DNA of 42,637 nucleotides from CAYJLW01 sp964370965 (GCA_964370965.1 CAYJLW010000036.1:1-42637), one strand, 5' to 3'. Positions 6,821 to 15,562 are shown, numbered from the stretch's first letter. Program-made: numbers and translations. The notes: a model not told the origin generated them from the sequence alone.

Positions 6821-8358
6821 CCCTCGCCCGCACCGCGTCCCAGCTCGACGCCGGCACCGAGCTCGACGACTTCCAGGCCGCCGCCCGCGTCCTCCTCGCT
6901 CACCCTCTCGTCACCGACGCCCACCCGCACCCGGGAGCCCTCGTCGCGGTGAGGCGCTTCGAGGAGCCCCTGCGCGCCGAGTTCCGCCGCCTCACGCACT
7001 GGCGCCTCGACGTGGGCACGTGTTGCGCCCGCCTGCTCCGCCGGCCGGCGGCCCCCGCGGCGCACCGTCCCGCCCGCACGGCGACTTCCTCGCACCGGGC
7101 CTTCACCCCCTGGGCCTACGCGTACCTCTGCCTCCTGCTCGCCGCCCTCGAGAGGCTGGGTGGCCAGACGACGATCTCGCAGCTCGCCGACGAGGTCCTC
7201 CGGCTGCGGGCCGGCGACGACAGCCTCCCCGTCGACCTCACGGCCCACTCCCAGCGCCGCGCCTTCGTCGACGCCGTGGCGTGGCTCGAGGAGCGGGGCA
7301 TCCTGAGGCTCCTCGACGGCGACACCGAGTCCTTCCTGTCCCGGGCGGGCGACGCCCTCTACGACGTCGACGGAGACGCCGCCGGGCGCCTTCTCGTGTC
7401 GCCCCCCAGCGTTCTCGCCGGCCTCACGTCCCCGGACGACTTCCTCGCGGAGCCGTACCCGCCCACACCCGAGGGCGACGCCGCCCGGGCCCGCCACCGG
7501 CTGCACCGGCGCCTCCTCACGGAGCCGGCGGTCTACCACGACGAGCTCCCCGAGGCCGAACGCGACTTCGTGGGGCGGCGCCGCACCCGCATCCGTGAGG
7601 AGATCGAGCGCCTCACCGGATGCACCGTGGAGTGCCGGGCCGAGGGCATGGCGCTCGTCGGGGCGCCCGCCGCCGAGGCGTTCCCCGGCACGGCGTCCGT
7701 GGCCCATGCCGCCCTCCTCTACGGCTGCGAGCTCGTCGCCACTGCCGACGACCCCAGCCCCGCCGAGCCCGCGGGGGGCGGCCCGACGTCGATCCCGGGC
7801 GGGCGTACGGACTACCCGCACGATCCGGCCGCCGCCACCACCACCGACCCGGCCGCAGCGTTCCCCGCCGAGGGCGGCGACACGCGGTCCGTCGCCGACG
7901 CCACGGCCGAACCCGCCGCCACCGCCGATCCGGCCGACCCCGTGGCGGGCGGCCCGACGTCGATCCCGGGCGGCCGCACGGACGACGCGCACGATCCGGC
8001 CGCCACGGCCGACCCCGCGGCCGACCTGGCCGGAGCTTTCCCCGCCGAGGGCGGCGACACGCGGTCCGTCGCCGACGCCATGGCCGATCCCGCGAGGAGA
8101 GACGGCCTGCCGTCAGGCGTGGGGCGTGTCGTCGACGCCGCCGCCGCCGACGACGCCTGGCGGCGTGTGGTGGCGGCGCACGTTCACGCCTTCAGCGCCG
8201 ACTACCGGGTCGAACCCGAGCGCCTGCGCCGCGACGCCACCGAGCTCCTCGGGCGTCTCGACCTCGTGCGCGCCACGGTCGACGGCGGGATTCTCGTGCG
8301 CCCCGCCCTCGCCCGGTACCGGGCGCACGTCCGCCTCCCGGAGACCCTCGGTGTCTGA
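6817..8358 (+). CDS. jetB: Wadjet component JetB, type II (DUF2398/TIGR02678), with repeat insertion
   Basis: A 513-residue protein of the TIGR02678 family (FRRLTHWRLDVGTCCARLLR, then RAFTPWAYAYLCLLLAALER), predicted to be a MukE-like winged-helix partner of the JetC motor. The GTG start overlaps the jetA stop by four bases (GTGA). The protein is longer than usual because residues of about 310-430 are a low-complexity Ala/Asp/Pro segment built from two copies of one unit: GGPTSIPGGRTD and FPAEGGDTRSVADA each occur twice. Conserved sequence resumes at VVDAAAADDAWRRVVAAHVH. The reading frame is intact across the insertion, so it may be a tolerated surface loop. Confidence 0.87.
   Translation: MTLARTASQLDAGTELDDFQAAARVLLAHPLVTDAHPHPGALVAVRRFEEPLRAEFRRLTHWRLDVGTCCARLLRRPAAPAAHRPARTATSSHRAFTPWAYAYLCLLLAALERLGGQTTISQLADEVLRLRAGDDSLPVDLTAHSQRRAFVDAVAWLEERGILRLLDGDTESFLSRAGDALYDVDGDAAGRLLVSPPSVLAGLTSPDDFLAEPYPPTPEGDAARARHRLHRRLLTEPAVYHDELPEAERDFVGRRRTRIREEIERLTGCTVECRAEGMALVGAPAAEAFPGTASVAHAALLYGCELVATADDPSPAEPAGGGPTSIPGGRTDYPHDPAAATTTDPAAAFPAEGGDTRSVADATAEPAATADPADPVAGGPTSIPGGRTDDAHDPAATADPAADLAGAFPAEGGDTRSVADAMADPARRDGLPSGVGRVVDAAAADDAWRRVVAAHVHAFSADYRVEPERLRRDATELLGRLDLVRATVDGGILVRPALARYRAHVRLPETLGV
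7777..8095 (+). repeat. Duplicated segment inside jetB
   Basis: Two imperfect direct copies offset by roughly 171-177 bp. The best-conserved blocks code for PTSIPGGRTD (near 7781 and 7952) and FPAEGGDTRSVADA (near 7861 and 8038). The offset between blocks differs by six bases, a whole number of codons, so the frame is kept. Confidence 0.85.
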
Positions 8359-11300
8359 CGCCGGCGGCACTGCTGAGCGCTGGGCGCCCACGCGGGCGGG
8401 CATCCGCAACATCTGGGAGTACGACGACCAGGTGTTCGAGTTCGCAGGCGGCCGGCTCGTCCTGCGGGGGCCGAACGGGTCCGGCAAGTCCAATGCCCTC
8501 GCCCTCCTCGTGCCGTTCCTGTTCGACGCCACCATGAGCGCCCGGCGCATGGACAGCCTCGCCGGCGGGCGCTCCATGAAGACGCTCCTGCTCTGCCTCG
8601 CCGACGACGACGCCGGCCCGCGGCGATTCCGCCACGACCAGCGCACCGGCTACGCCTGGCTCGAGCTCTGCCGGGTAGGGCGGTTCAAGACGATCGGCTG
8701 CGGGGCCCGGGCCTCCCTGCAGCGCGACGCCGAGGCCTGGTTCTTCGTCACCGACCGCCGCCCCGGTCACGACCTCGACCTCGCCCCCGGAGGCGTCCCC
8801 CTGTCCCGGGGCGGCCTCCTCGACGTACTCGGCCCCGGCGCCGTCTTCGACACCGCCGACGCATACCGGGCGGCGCTCGACCGGGAGCTCTTCGACCTCG
8901 GCCCCGAGCGCTTCCGCAACCTCGTGGAGCTCCTCCTCGTCCTCCGCCGGCCGCATCTCGCGGGGAAGCTCGACCTCGACCGCCTCTCCGGCGCCCTCTC
9001 CGACGGTCTCGCCCCGCTCGACTCCGGGCTCGTCGCGGGCGTGGCTGCCAGCTTCGACGATCTCGAGGCGGTCCAGCGCGACCTCGCCCGGCTCCAGGAC
9101 GCCCTCGCCAGCGTGGAGACGTTCCTCCCGACCTACCGGCGCTACCTGAGGGCCTCGGCGAAGACCCGCGCCGAGGCGGTTCTCGCCGCCGGACGCGACC
9201 TGCGGGCGGCGCACAAGCACCTCGCCGCAGCCGCAGGCGCCGCCGCGGCCGCCGACACCGAGTGCGAATCCGTCCGGGCCGAGAAGGCCCGGTGCGCCGA
9301 CGACCGCGAGGTCGCCGAGCAGCGGCGCCTCGCCGTCCTCGACTCGCCCGCCTACCGCGACGCGCACAGCCTCGGGGAGGCGCGGAACCGGGCCGCCGAG
9401 AGCGCCGCGGTCGCCAGGGGCGCTGGGCAACGGCTGCGCGCCGCCGAGGAGTCCGCCACGGCCGCCGCGCGCGAGGCCGACTCCGCCGCTGACGACGTGC
9501 GGGGCGCGCGTGCCGCGCTCGACCGTGGGTTCGCGACCGCCGCCGCCGCCGCTGACGCCGCCGGCGTGGCCTGGACGGCCACAGCCGCCGACGCCGAGTC
9601 CCCCGACCTCGACGCTTCCCTGCGGGCCGGCGCCGCCCGGCGTCGCGAGGACGTCCGGGTCGTGGTCGCCGTCCGCGCGGACGTCGACGTCGCCCGCACC
9701 CGATCCGAGGCCGCCGCCGCCACGGCGGAGGCCTCCGCCGTCACCGCAGAGGCCACCGCGGCGGCACGCGCCCGGGCCGGCGAGGCCGTCGACGACGCCC
9801 GCGACACCCTGCGTGACGCTGTCGCCGCCTGGGCGGCGGCAACCGACGTCGACGGGCTCCACGAGGTCGTCGATGCCGTCGACGGCGTGGGTGAAGCCGG
9901 GGCGCCGTCCCTGCCCGACGTGCTCGCCGCCGCCCTGCTTCCCCGCCGCCAGTCCCTCGCCGCCGCCGCCGCCCGCGCCGATGACCGTCGCGCTGCGCTC
10001 CTCGCCGAGACGGCGGCCTGCCGCGAGGAACGCGAGAAGGTCGCCGACGAGGCCGTGCCCGCCCCCGAGCCCGCCGCCACCCGCCCGGCGGCGCGCGAGG
10101 GCCGCCCCGGCGCCCCCCTCTACGCCTGCTGTGACTTCGCCCCCGGCGTGGCAGCGGGGGAGCGGGCGGGCCTCGAGGCGGCGCTCGATGCGGCGGGAGT
10201 CCTCGACGCCTGGATCGACCCCGCCGCGACCCCCTCCCATGGCGGGGGCGACCTCGACGCCTGGATCCGCCCCGGCGACCCTGTCACGGGCCCGTCCCTG
10301 AGCGACCTCCTCGTCCCCACGCCCCCGGAGGGCTCCGGCCTCTCCCCGGCCGACGTGGAGGCCGTCCTAGCCACGATCGCCCTCGCCGATGCGGGCGTGG
10401 GCGTGCTCGCCGACGGCCGCTTCGCCCTCGGGCCGCTCCAGGGCCGGTACGCGAAGGCGACCGCGGAGTTCGTGGGCGCCGCGGCCCGCGAGGCGCGCAG
10501 ACAGCGGCTCCTCGAAGAGCTCGATGCCCGCCTCGCGAGCCTCGCCGGCGAGGTCGACGACGTGGTCGCCGACCTGGGCGACGTCGCCGCGCGCCAGGAG
10601 CACCTCGCCGCCGCGGAACGCGACCTACCGCCCTCCACCGCTCTCCTCGAGGCCCGGGACGCCCTGCTGAGAGCGGCAGCGGCCGCCAGCGCCGCGAGCG
10701 AGGCGGCCGAGCGCGACGCCCGGCTCGCCGCGGCCGCCGCCGCGGGCGCCGCCGCCGCGGAACGCCGCCTGCGGAGCCTCGCTGGCGAGCGGAGCCTCCC
10801 CACGGACTCCGAGGGCCTCGCCGCCGTCACCGAGGCCGTGCGCGCCTTCGAGGAGGTAGTCGCCGGCCTCCGGCGCCTGGCGGGCGAGCTGGGAGCACAT
10901 CGGCGTGCCGAGACGGCCGCCGCCGCCCGGCACGACCACTCCCGCGAGGTCGTCGCCGCTCGCCGTGACGAGGACGAACAGGCCGCCCGCCACGCCCGCG
11001 GCCTCGCCGCCCGTGTCGAAACCCTCGAGGCCCACCTCGGTCCCGACGCGGAGGCGCCGCTGCGCGAGCTCGCCGCCGTGGAGGCAGACGTCGCCGCCCT
11101 CGTCGCCGAGCTCGCCGTCCTCGACCGCCGGGCCGTCGAAGCCGCGCAGGCCCTCGGGGCCGCCCGTGCCCGCCAGGACGCCGCCACGGTGGCCGTGGGC
11201 GAGAAGGGCGCCGCCGTGGAGTCGTCCGCGCAACGCCTCACGGTCCTGCGACGCGCCGACGTGTGGGACGTCCTCGCCCCCGGGGATGCGCCGGCCGCGG

Positions 11301-12292
11301 ACGCCATGGCCGTCGCCCGCCGGGTGGCGGAGGCCACGACGGGCGTCGAGGGGGGCGGCGACGGCAACGCCCTGCAGCGGGCCTTCCGCTCGCTTCTCGA
11401 CGAGCTCGGTCGTGGCCACGACCCGTCCCTCTCCTACGTCGACGACCTCGGCGTCGTCGAGGTCACGTCCGAGGCGGGCACGTTCCCGATCGGCCGCCTC
11501 GCCGCCACGCTCGCCGCCCAGGTCGCCCGCCAGCAGGAGCTCCTCTCCGAGCGTGACCGCGAGATCTTCGAGCGCCACCTCCTCACCCGGATCTCCGAGG
11601 GCCTCCGCGACCTCCTGAACGACACCGACGAGTTCGTCGCCCGCGTGAACTCGTGCCTGCAGGACGCCCCGACCGCGAGCGGCCTGCGGGTACAGCTCCG
11701 CTGGGAGCTCGACTCCAGCGACCCCGCCGTGCGCCGGGCGCTGGGCCTCCTGCGGCGCACGCCCGAGCTCCTCGGTCCCGACGAACGCGAGGACCTCCGG
11801 CGCTTCTTCGCCGCCTCGATCGCGCAGCGCCGTGCCGAGGATCCCAGCGTGGGCTACGCGGAGGTCCTCCGCGCCGTCCTCGACTACCGGGCCTGGCACA
11901 TGTTCGTCCCGTACGTCGTCTCGGCGGCGGGTGGCCGCCAACGACTCACCCCGACCCTGTTCCGTTCGCTGTCCGGCGGCGAGCAGGCCGTCGCCCTCCA
12001 CCTCCCCCTCTTCGCCGCCGCTGCCGCCCACTACGACGCCGCCGCGGAGTCTGCTCCCCGCCTCGTGGCGCTCGACGAGGCGTTCGCCGGGATCGACGAG
12101 GGGATGCGGGCCGAGCTCATGGGCCTCCTCGTGCGTTTCGACCTCGACGTCGTGCTCACGGGCCACGAGCTGTGGGGGGCCTACGAGGACGTGCCCGCGA
12201 TCATGGTCTACGACCTCCTGCGGCGGCCGCCCGCCGAGGGGGTCTCCGCGATGGCCCTGCGCTGGGACGGCCGGGTGATGGCCGAGGCATGA
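8351..12292 (+). CDS. jetC: Wadjet component JetC, SMC-like ATPase (TIGR02680)
   Basis: A 1313-residue SMC/SbcC-like ATPase. Walker A is GPNGSGKS at residues 40-47. The centre is long Ala/Glu/Arg-rich helical sequence typical of coiled coil. The ABC signature LSGGE is at 1207-1211, followed by Walker B LVALDEAFAGID near 1238 and a conserved TGHELWG. It would be the motor of the Wadjet complex. The start GTG (8351) overlaps the jetB stop by eight bases, and its stop overlaps jetD (ATGA). All ATPase motifs are present, so the motor looks functional. Confidence 0.92.
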   Translation: MSDAGGTAERWAPTRAGIRNIWEYDDQVFEFAGGRLVLRGPNGSGKSNALALLVPFLFDATMSARRMDSLAGGRSMKTLLLCLADDDAGPRRFRHDQRTGYAWLELCRVGRFKTIGCGARASLQRDAEAWFFVTDRRPGHDLDLAPGGVPLSRGGLLDVLGPGAVFDTADAYRAALDRELFDLGPERFRNLVELLLVLRRPHLAGKLDLDRLSGALSDGLAPLDSGLVAGVAASFDDLEAVQRDLARLQDALASVETFLPTYRRYLRASAKTRAEAVLAAGRDLRAAHKHLAAAAGAAAAADTECESVRAEKARCADDREVAEQRRLAVLDSPAYRDAHSLGEARNRAAESAAVARGAGQRLRAAEESATAAAREADSAADDVRGARAALDRGFATAAAAADAAGVAWTATAADAESPDLDASLRAGAARRREDVRVVVAVRADVDVARTRSEAAAATAEASAVTAEATAAARARAGEAVDDARDTLRDAVAAWAAATDVDGLHEVVDAVDGVGEAGAPSLPDVLAAALLPRRQSLAAAAARADDRRAALLAETAACREEREKVADEAVPAPEPAATRPAAREGRPGAPLYACCDFAPGVAAGERAGLEAALDAAGVLDAWIDPAATPSHGGGDLDAWIRPGDPVTGPSLSDLLVPTPPEGSGLSPADVEAVLATIALADAGVGVLADGRFALGPLQGRYAKATAEFVGAAAREARRQRLLEELDARLASLAGEVDDVVADLGDVAARQEHLAAAERDLPPSTALLEARDALLRAAAAASAASEAAERDARLAAAAAAGAAAAERRLRSLAGERSLPTDSEGLAAVTEAVRAFEEVVAGLRRLAGELGAHRRAETAAAARHDHSREVVAARRDEDEQAARHARGLAARVETLEAHLGPDAEAPLRELAAVEADVAALVAELAVLDRRAVEAAQALGAARARQDAATVAVGEKGAAVESSAQRLTVLRRADVWDVLAPGDAPAADAMAVARRVAEATTGVEGGGDGNALQRAFRSLLDELGRGHDPSLSYVDDLGVVEVTSEAGTFPIGRLAATLAAQVARQQELLSERDREIFERHLLTRISEGLRDLLNDTDEFVARVNSCLQDAPTASGLRVQLRWELDSSDPAVRRALGLLRRTPELLGPDEREDLRRFFAASIAQRRAEDPSVGYAEVLRAVLDYRAWHMFVPYVVSAAGGRQRLTPTLFRSLSGGEQAVALHLPLFAAAAAHYDAAAESAPRLVALDEAFAGIDEGMRAELMGLLVRFDLDVVLTGHELWGAYEDVPAIMVYDLLRRPPAEGVSAMALRWDGRVMAEA

Positions 12293-13473
12293 GCGCCTTT
12301 CAACGGGCCGCCTACCGGCCGCTCTGGGTGGCGGCGAGACGGCGTCTGGAGGGCAACGGCGGGCACCTGGCGGGGTCGCCGCTGGTCCTGCGGGACCTCA
12401 CCGCCGACGAGGCCGACGCCGTGGCGGGCCTGCTCGGCGTCGCCCGCCCCCGCGACGGCGTCATCCGGGTGCGCCTCGACCGTCTCGACGACGCCCTCCG
12501 GCGTTCCCCGCCCGGGCGCGGTCTCGTGGCGACGCTGGAGAGCACAGGAGGCCCGCTGCGCGACCGCCGCGCCGAGCGGGCGGCAGCGGCCACCTCCGGG
12601 GCGGCGACATGGGACGCACTCGCCCGGCATCCCGCCGCCGTGGCCGACCCCCGCCTGGGCGCGTGGCTCTCGGACCTCCGCCGCTCCGGTCTCGCCCGCC
12701 GCCTCGCCCGCGACGCCGAGGCCCGGACGGTGTCTGTCGCCCTCGACGTCCTCGCCCGGCTCCCCGCCGACGGAGTTCGCCTCGCGGTGCTCGCTGCCGA
12801 GACCACCGGCGACGCCCACGGCCTCGACCGCCGGCGTCCGGCGGGCACGCTGGTGGTCCACGCCCTGGCGTTCCGGGCAGGCCGTCCCTTTCCCGAGGAC
12901 GCCGCCGACTGGCGGCGGGCGTGGGCCGACGCCGGGGTGGCCTGCGACGACCTCTCCTGCGACGTCCTCGCACTCGGCCTCCCCGGCGGGGCCGAGGAAC
13001 CCCTCCGCCTCACGCTGCGCCAGGCCACCCGCTGGCGGCCCCCGCACGTACCGGCCTGCGCGTTCGTATGCGAGAACCCCGCGGTCGTGGCCGCCGCCGC
13101 GGACGCCGGAGTGCCCGTCGCTCCTCTCGTCTGCGTCGAGGGGATCCCCTCGACGGCGGCCCTGTGCGTGCTCGGAGAGCTCGCCGCCGCCGGCTCACGG
13201 ATCCGCTACCACGGCGACTTCGACTGGCGGGGGCTCGCCATCGCCACCGTCGTGGCCCGCAAGGTCCCCGGGGTGGAGCCGTGGCGCTTCTCCGGCGCCG
13301 ACTACCTCGCCCATGTCGGCGCCAGCCTGGGCACGATGCCACTCACGGGCAGGCGGGCGGCGTCGCCGTGGGACCCGGCGCTCGCGGAGGCGATGTCCGC
13401 GGCCGGCGTGGCCGTCTACGAGGAACAGGTCCTCGACGGCCTCCTCGCGGACGTCCTCGCGCCCGGGACGTAG
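12289..13473 (+). CDS. jetD: Wadjet component JetD, TOPRIM nuclease (DUF2399/TIGR02679)
   Basis: A 394-residue protein of the TIGR02679 family. The C-terminal TOPRIM-type catalytic region shows FVCENPAVV (CEN at 261-263) and HGDFDWRG (308-315), the acidic residues expected to bind metal. JetD is the subunit that cleaves DNA loaded by the JetABC motor and is related to topoisomerase VI subunit A. ATG overlaps the jetC TGA by four bases, so the four genes form one tightly coupled operon. Repeat copy C follows 50 bases downstream. Confidence 0.9.
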   Translation: MSAFQRAAYRPLWVAARRRLEGNGGHLAGSPLVLRDLTADEADAVAGLLGVARPRDGVIRVRLDRLDDALRRSPPGRGLVATLESTGGPLRDRRAERAAAATSGAATWDALARHPAAVADPRLGAWLSDLRRSGLARRLARDAEARTVSVALDVLARLPADGVRLAVLAAETTGDAHGLDRRRPAGTLVVHALAFRAGRPFPEDAADWRRAWADAGVACDDLSCDVLALGLPGGAEEPLRLTLRQATRWRPPHVPACAFVCENPAVVAAAADAGVPVAPLVCVEGIPSTAALCVLGELAAAGSRIRYHGDFDWRGLAIATVVARKVPGVEPWRFSGADYLAHVGASLGTMPLTGRRAASPWDPALAEAMSAAGVAVYEEQVLDGLLADVLAPGT

Positions 13474-13522
13474 GGGCCGGGCCGGGGGGCGGGACCGGCC
13501 GCGTGGCGGGGACGGCGGGACC

Positions 13523-13577
13523 GAACGGTGTTCGCGTGCAGGATGTAACGCAGACGTTCGATTCTGCACGCGATCAG
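13523..13577. repeat. Hairpin repeat family 1, copy C
   Basis: 55 bp in the same orientation as A and B, just after jetD, with two or three substitutions relative to them. It could fold as the operon's terminator but lacks a T-tract. Confidence 0.9.
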
Positions 13578-13584
13578 GGCAGCA

Positions 13585-13740
13585 TCACGCGCGATGGCCG
13601 TCCGGCTCGTACTCGGCGAAGAACGAGTCCAGCACCGTCACGACCTCCTCGGTGCGCGAGGTCACCCGGACACCGAGGCCGTACTCCCGCAGCAGGTCGC
13701 AGAGTCGGTCGCGGGCGGCACCCCGTCGATACCCGGACCC
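13585..13740 (-). pseudogene. Possible 3' gene remnant
   Basis: The minus strand carries an open frame of about 50 codons ending at TGA 13587-13585. It reads like real protein (RDRLCDLLREYGLGVRV, then TEEVVTVLDSFFAEYEPDG). No plausible start codon precedes it; the frame runs into low-quality sequence past 13750. I read it as the leftover 3' end of a lost gene. The family is not recognised. Confidence 0.3.
13722..13736. repeat. 15-bp direct repeat, left copy, flanking the MazEF segment
   Basis: CCCGTCGATACCCGG occurs here and again at 14512-14526. Similarity continues weakly for some bases beyond, including a TGA(A/G)ACCC segment. The pair brackets about 790 bp that contains the toxin-antitoxin genes. 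Confidence 0.75.
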
Positions 13741-13826
13741 TGAAACCCGGGGTTCCGCCGGACGCGGCCCGTCGGGCGGAGCGGGCCAGGGGCGAGAGCC
13801 GCGGCCGGGACGAGGGGATGCGATGC

Positions 13827-14156
13827 TCAGTCGCAGCCGACCGCCACCGCCAGGGCGGCGCAGACGACGCGCATGCGTTCGTCGCCCAGGCGACCCAACC
13901 GTTCGACGAGTAGGCCCACCGAGACGCTCTCGAGCGAGTCGAGGTTCACCGCCGAACGCTGCGGCACGGGATCCTCCCCGGGTTCCAGGACGACCTCACT
14001 GGGCAGGCCCCGGATCGTGGTCGTACACGGCCCCACGATCGCCCGACCGAGCCGCTCCAAGGCGGCATCGCGAGACAGGACGACCACCGGCCGGCGCCCG
14101 ACGTGCGGCGGCTCGCACCACCACACCTCGCCCCGCCGCGGCCCGGCGCCCCTCAC
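13827..14156 (-). CDS. mazF: MazF/PemK-family toxin
   Basis: A 109-residue protein beginning RRGEVWWCEPPHVGRRPVVVLSRD, the hallmark of the MazF/PemK ribonuclease family, with a TTTIRGLPSEVVLEP segment matching the next conserved strand. Such toxins cut RNA at short sequences until neutralised by their antitoxin. The start is GTG (14156-14154), which overlaps the antitoxin stop codon as GTGA, so the two are translated together. A longer open frame exists upstream but only overlaps the antitoxin gene. Confidence 0.85.
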   Translation of the reverse strand: MRGAGPRRGEVWWCEPPHVGRRPVVVLSRDAALERLGRAIVGPCTTTIRGLPSEVVLEPGEDPVPQRSAVNLDSLESVSVGLLVERLGRLGDERMRVVCAALAVAVGCD

Positions 14157-14389
14157 GCAGAGCCCGCCGCGTCCCGGAAGGACGCCAGGTCGCCCCAATC
14201 GTCCTTCTCCTCCAGGGGACGATCGTCGTACGCGCCGTACGCGGCGTCCACTTGTGCGCCACGTTGGCGGGCCAGGAGAGCCTCGAGCGCGGCGTCGAAC
14301 AAGGAGGCGTCGTTCTTCCATTGCCGCAAACCTCTGGCGGCGCCGAGAAGATCCGGGTCCACCGTCGTGCTCACGCGCAGACGCGTCAT
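14153..14389 (-). CDS. MazE-like antitoxin
   Basis: A 78-residue protein directly upstream of the MazF gene. The N-terminus TRLRVSTTVDPDLLGAARGL looks like a ribbon-helix-helix DNA-binding unit; the C-terminal half is acidic (DRPLEEKDDWGDLASF), as expected of the flexible part that blocks the toxin. Antitoxins of this kind repress their own operon, and a near-palindrome lies next to the -10. Identity rests on size, the DNA-binding start and the coupled toxin. Confidence 0.78.
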   Translation of the reverse strand: MTRLRVSTTVDPDLLGAARGLRQWKNDASLFDAALEALLARQRGAQVDAAYGAYDDRPLEEKDDWGDLASFRDAAGSA

Positions 14390-14395
14390 GCCACA

Positions 14396-14412
14396 ACCAT
14401 AGCATGCTTATG
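14396..14412 (-). promoter_or_regulatory. MazEF promoter with candidate operator
   Basis: On the minus strand TATGGT (14401-14396) is six bases before the antitoxin ATG, a leaderless spacing. An imperfect palindrome around AGCATGCT overlaps and extends upstream of it, in the position of an autoregulatory operator. Confidence 0.45.
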
Positions 14413-14511
14413 CCACGGCGCATCGTGTGGGCACAAGGGCGTCATCGGCGACCGAGCTTCCAGTCGAGCGACAGGGGCACCTGCCATCGCAGTCAAGGCG
14501 CCGGCGGCGTC

Positions 14512-14526
14512 CCGTCGATACCCGGG
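14512..14526. repeat. 15-bp direct repeat, right copy, flanking the MazEF segment
   Basis: Second copy of CCCGTCGATACCCGG, three bases before the start codon of the lipoprotein gene. Here it occupies that gene's promoter region. Confidence 0.75.
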
Positions 14527-14528
14527 TC

Positions 14529-14771
14529 ATGAGACCCACGATCCGCAAGGCGACGGTGGCATTGACGACGGCCGTGCTGCTCGCCGTGCCGCTGTCCGGC
14601 TGCGGCGGCGGGGACTCCGCCGAGCCCGCCCCCGCCCGGCCGGCACCGTCGACTTCGCCCACGTACGGGGGCGCCGCCGTCCCGTACGGCACCCAGGTGG
14701 ACAAGGCGCGCGGGGTCCAGCAGCAGGCCGACGCCCGCAGCCAGGACGTCGAGCAACAGGGCGGTGGTTGA
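14529..14771 (+). CDS. Small lipoprotein
   Basis: An 80-residue protein. It has a basic start (MRPTIRKA), a hydrophobic stretch and the lipobox LSGC with the acylated cysteine at residue 25. The mature part is about 55 residues, Pro/Ala/Ser-rich then Gln/Asp-rich, with no recognisable domain. It is expected to be anchored on the outer face of the cytoplasmic membrane. The frame is open upstream to 14427 but the signal sequence fixes the start at ATG 14529. Confidence 0.7.
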   Translation: MRPTIRKATVALTTAVLLAVPLSGCGGGDSAEPAPARPAPSTSPTYGGAAVPYGTQVDKARGVQQQADARSQDVEQQGGG

Positions 14772-14808
14772 GACCCTGTAGCGCCCCGCACCGATCCCTC
14801 CGCGCTGA

Positions 14809-14814
14809 TACCTT
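14809..14814 (+). promoter_or_regulatory. Leaderless-type -10 before the ATC-hydrolase-family gene
   Basis: TACCTT lies five bases before GTG 14820, with no ribosome binding site, which favours that start over ATG 14862. Confidence 0.4.
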
Positions 14815-14819
14815 GCCTC

Positions 14820-15494
14820 GTGCCACGTGTCGCGCAGACGGGACGCGGGAGAGGGGGGGCGATGAGCAACAGCCCAACCGGTGGACGGGGCCCCAGCCGC
14901 CTGTACGTGCGGGCGGCGCACCAGGTGCTCGGCGAGCGCTTCCCCGCCACCGAAAGAGACACCGTCGTGAGCACGGCCGCCCGGACGTACGGGAAATCGG
15001 CAGCCGGCCTCCCGCACGAGCGCACGCTGGGTGCCCGGATCATGCTCCGCACCGCCTGCTTCGACGTCGCCCTCTACCGCACGCTCGTCGACCACGGCGT
15101 CGCCGCGCCCGAAGCCCGGGCGATCGTGGCGGAGGTGAACTGGCGGGCCTACCGCCGCGCCCTGGCGCCGTCGGTGCGCATCCTCGGCCTGGACGGCGAT
15201 GCCGTGCGGCGCACACGGCGTTCCTTCGGCATCCTGCGCCGCACGGTGTTCCGGGCCCCAGGCTGGGACATGCACGACGTCGAGGCAGGCCCGGGCGAGC
15301 TCGCCGTCGACGTCCGTCGCTGCCCGCTGGCGGAGTACTTCGCCCGCGAGGGACTCCCGGAGCTCTGCGAGGAGGCGATGTGCGGCCTCGACGACCGCCA
15401 GGCCGAGGCCGACGGCATCGACCTCACCCGCACCGGCACGATCGCCGGCGGCGCCGACCGCTGCGACTTCCGGTACCGGCGCGCCGGGGACTGA
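14820..15494 (+). CDS. L-2-amino-thiazoline-4-carboxylate hydrolase family protein
   Basis: A 224-residue protein. The C-terminal half shows the family pattern CPLAEYFAREGLPELC, then MCGLDDRQAEA and TRTGTIAGGADRCDFRYRR, with spaced cysteines. The name comes from the hydrolase that opens 2-aminothiazoline-4-carboxylate, but most family members are of unknown substrate, so activity should not be assumed. The first 15 residues are low-complexity; an internal ATG (14862, MSNSPT) is the alternative start. The gene converges on the small gene at 15563 with a hairpin between them. Confidence 0.72.
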   Translation: MPRVAQTGRGRGGAMSNSPTGGRGPSRLYVRAAHQVLGERFPATERDTVVSTAARTYGKSAAGLPHERTLGARIMLRTACFDVALYRTLVDHGVAAPEARAIVAEVNWRAYRRALAPSVRILGLDGDAVRRTRRSFGILRRTVFRAPGWDMHDVEAGPGELAVDVRRCPLAEYFAREGLPELCEEAMCGLDDRQAEADGIDLTRTGTIAGGADRCDFRYRRAGD

Positions 15495-15525
15495 GAGCCA
15501 CGGGGTGTGCACGCCATTCCCGATG

Positions 15526-15561
15526 CCGTCGGGCGCCGCCCCAAGTCGGCGCGCCCGACGG
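15526..15561. terminator. Bidirectional hairpin between convergent genes
   Basis: CCGTCGGGCGC (15526-15536) is the exact complement of GCGCCCGACGG (15551-15561). It lies between the stops of two convergent genes and could end both transcripts; no T-tract. Confidence 0.6.
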
Positions 15562-15562
15562 G

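Noticed and set aside
8192..10240. Long minus-strand open frames opposite jetC and the giant gene
   Set aside because: They arise from high GC on the opposite strand; they are Gly/Arg/Pro-rich and show no motifs.
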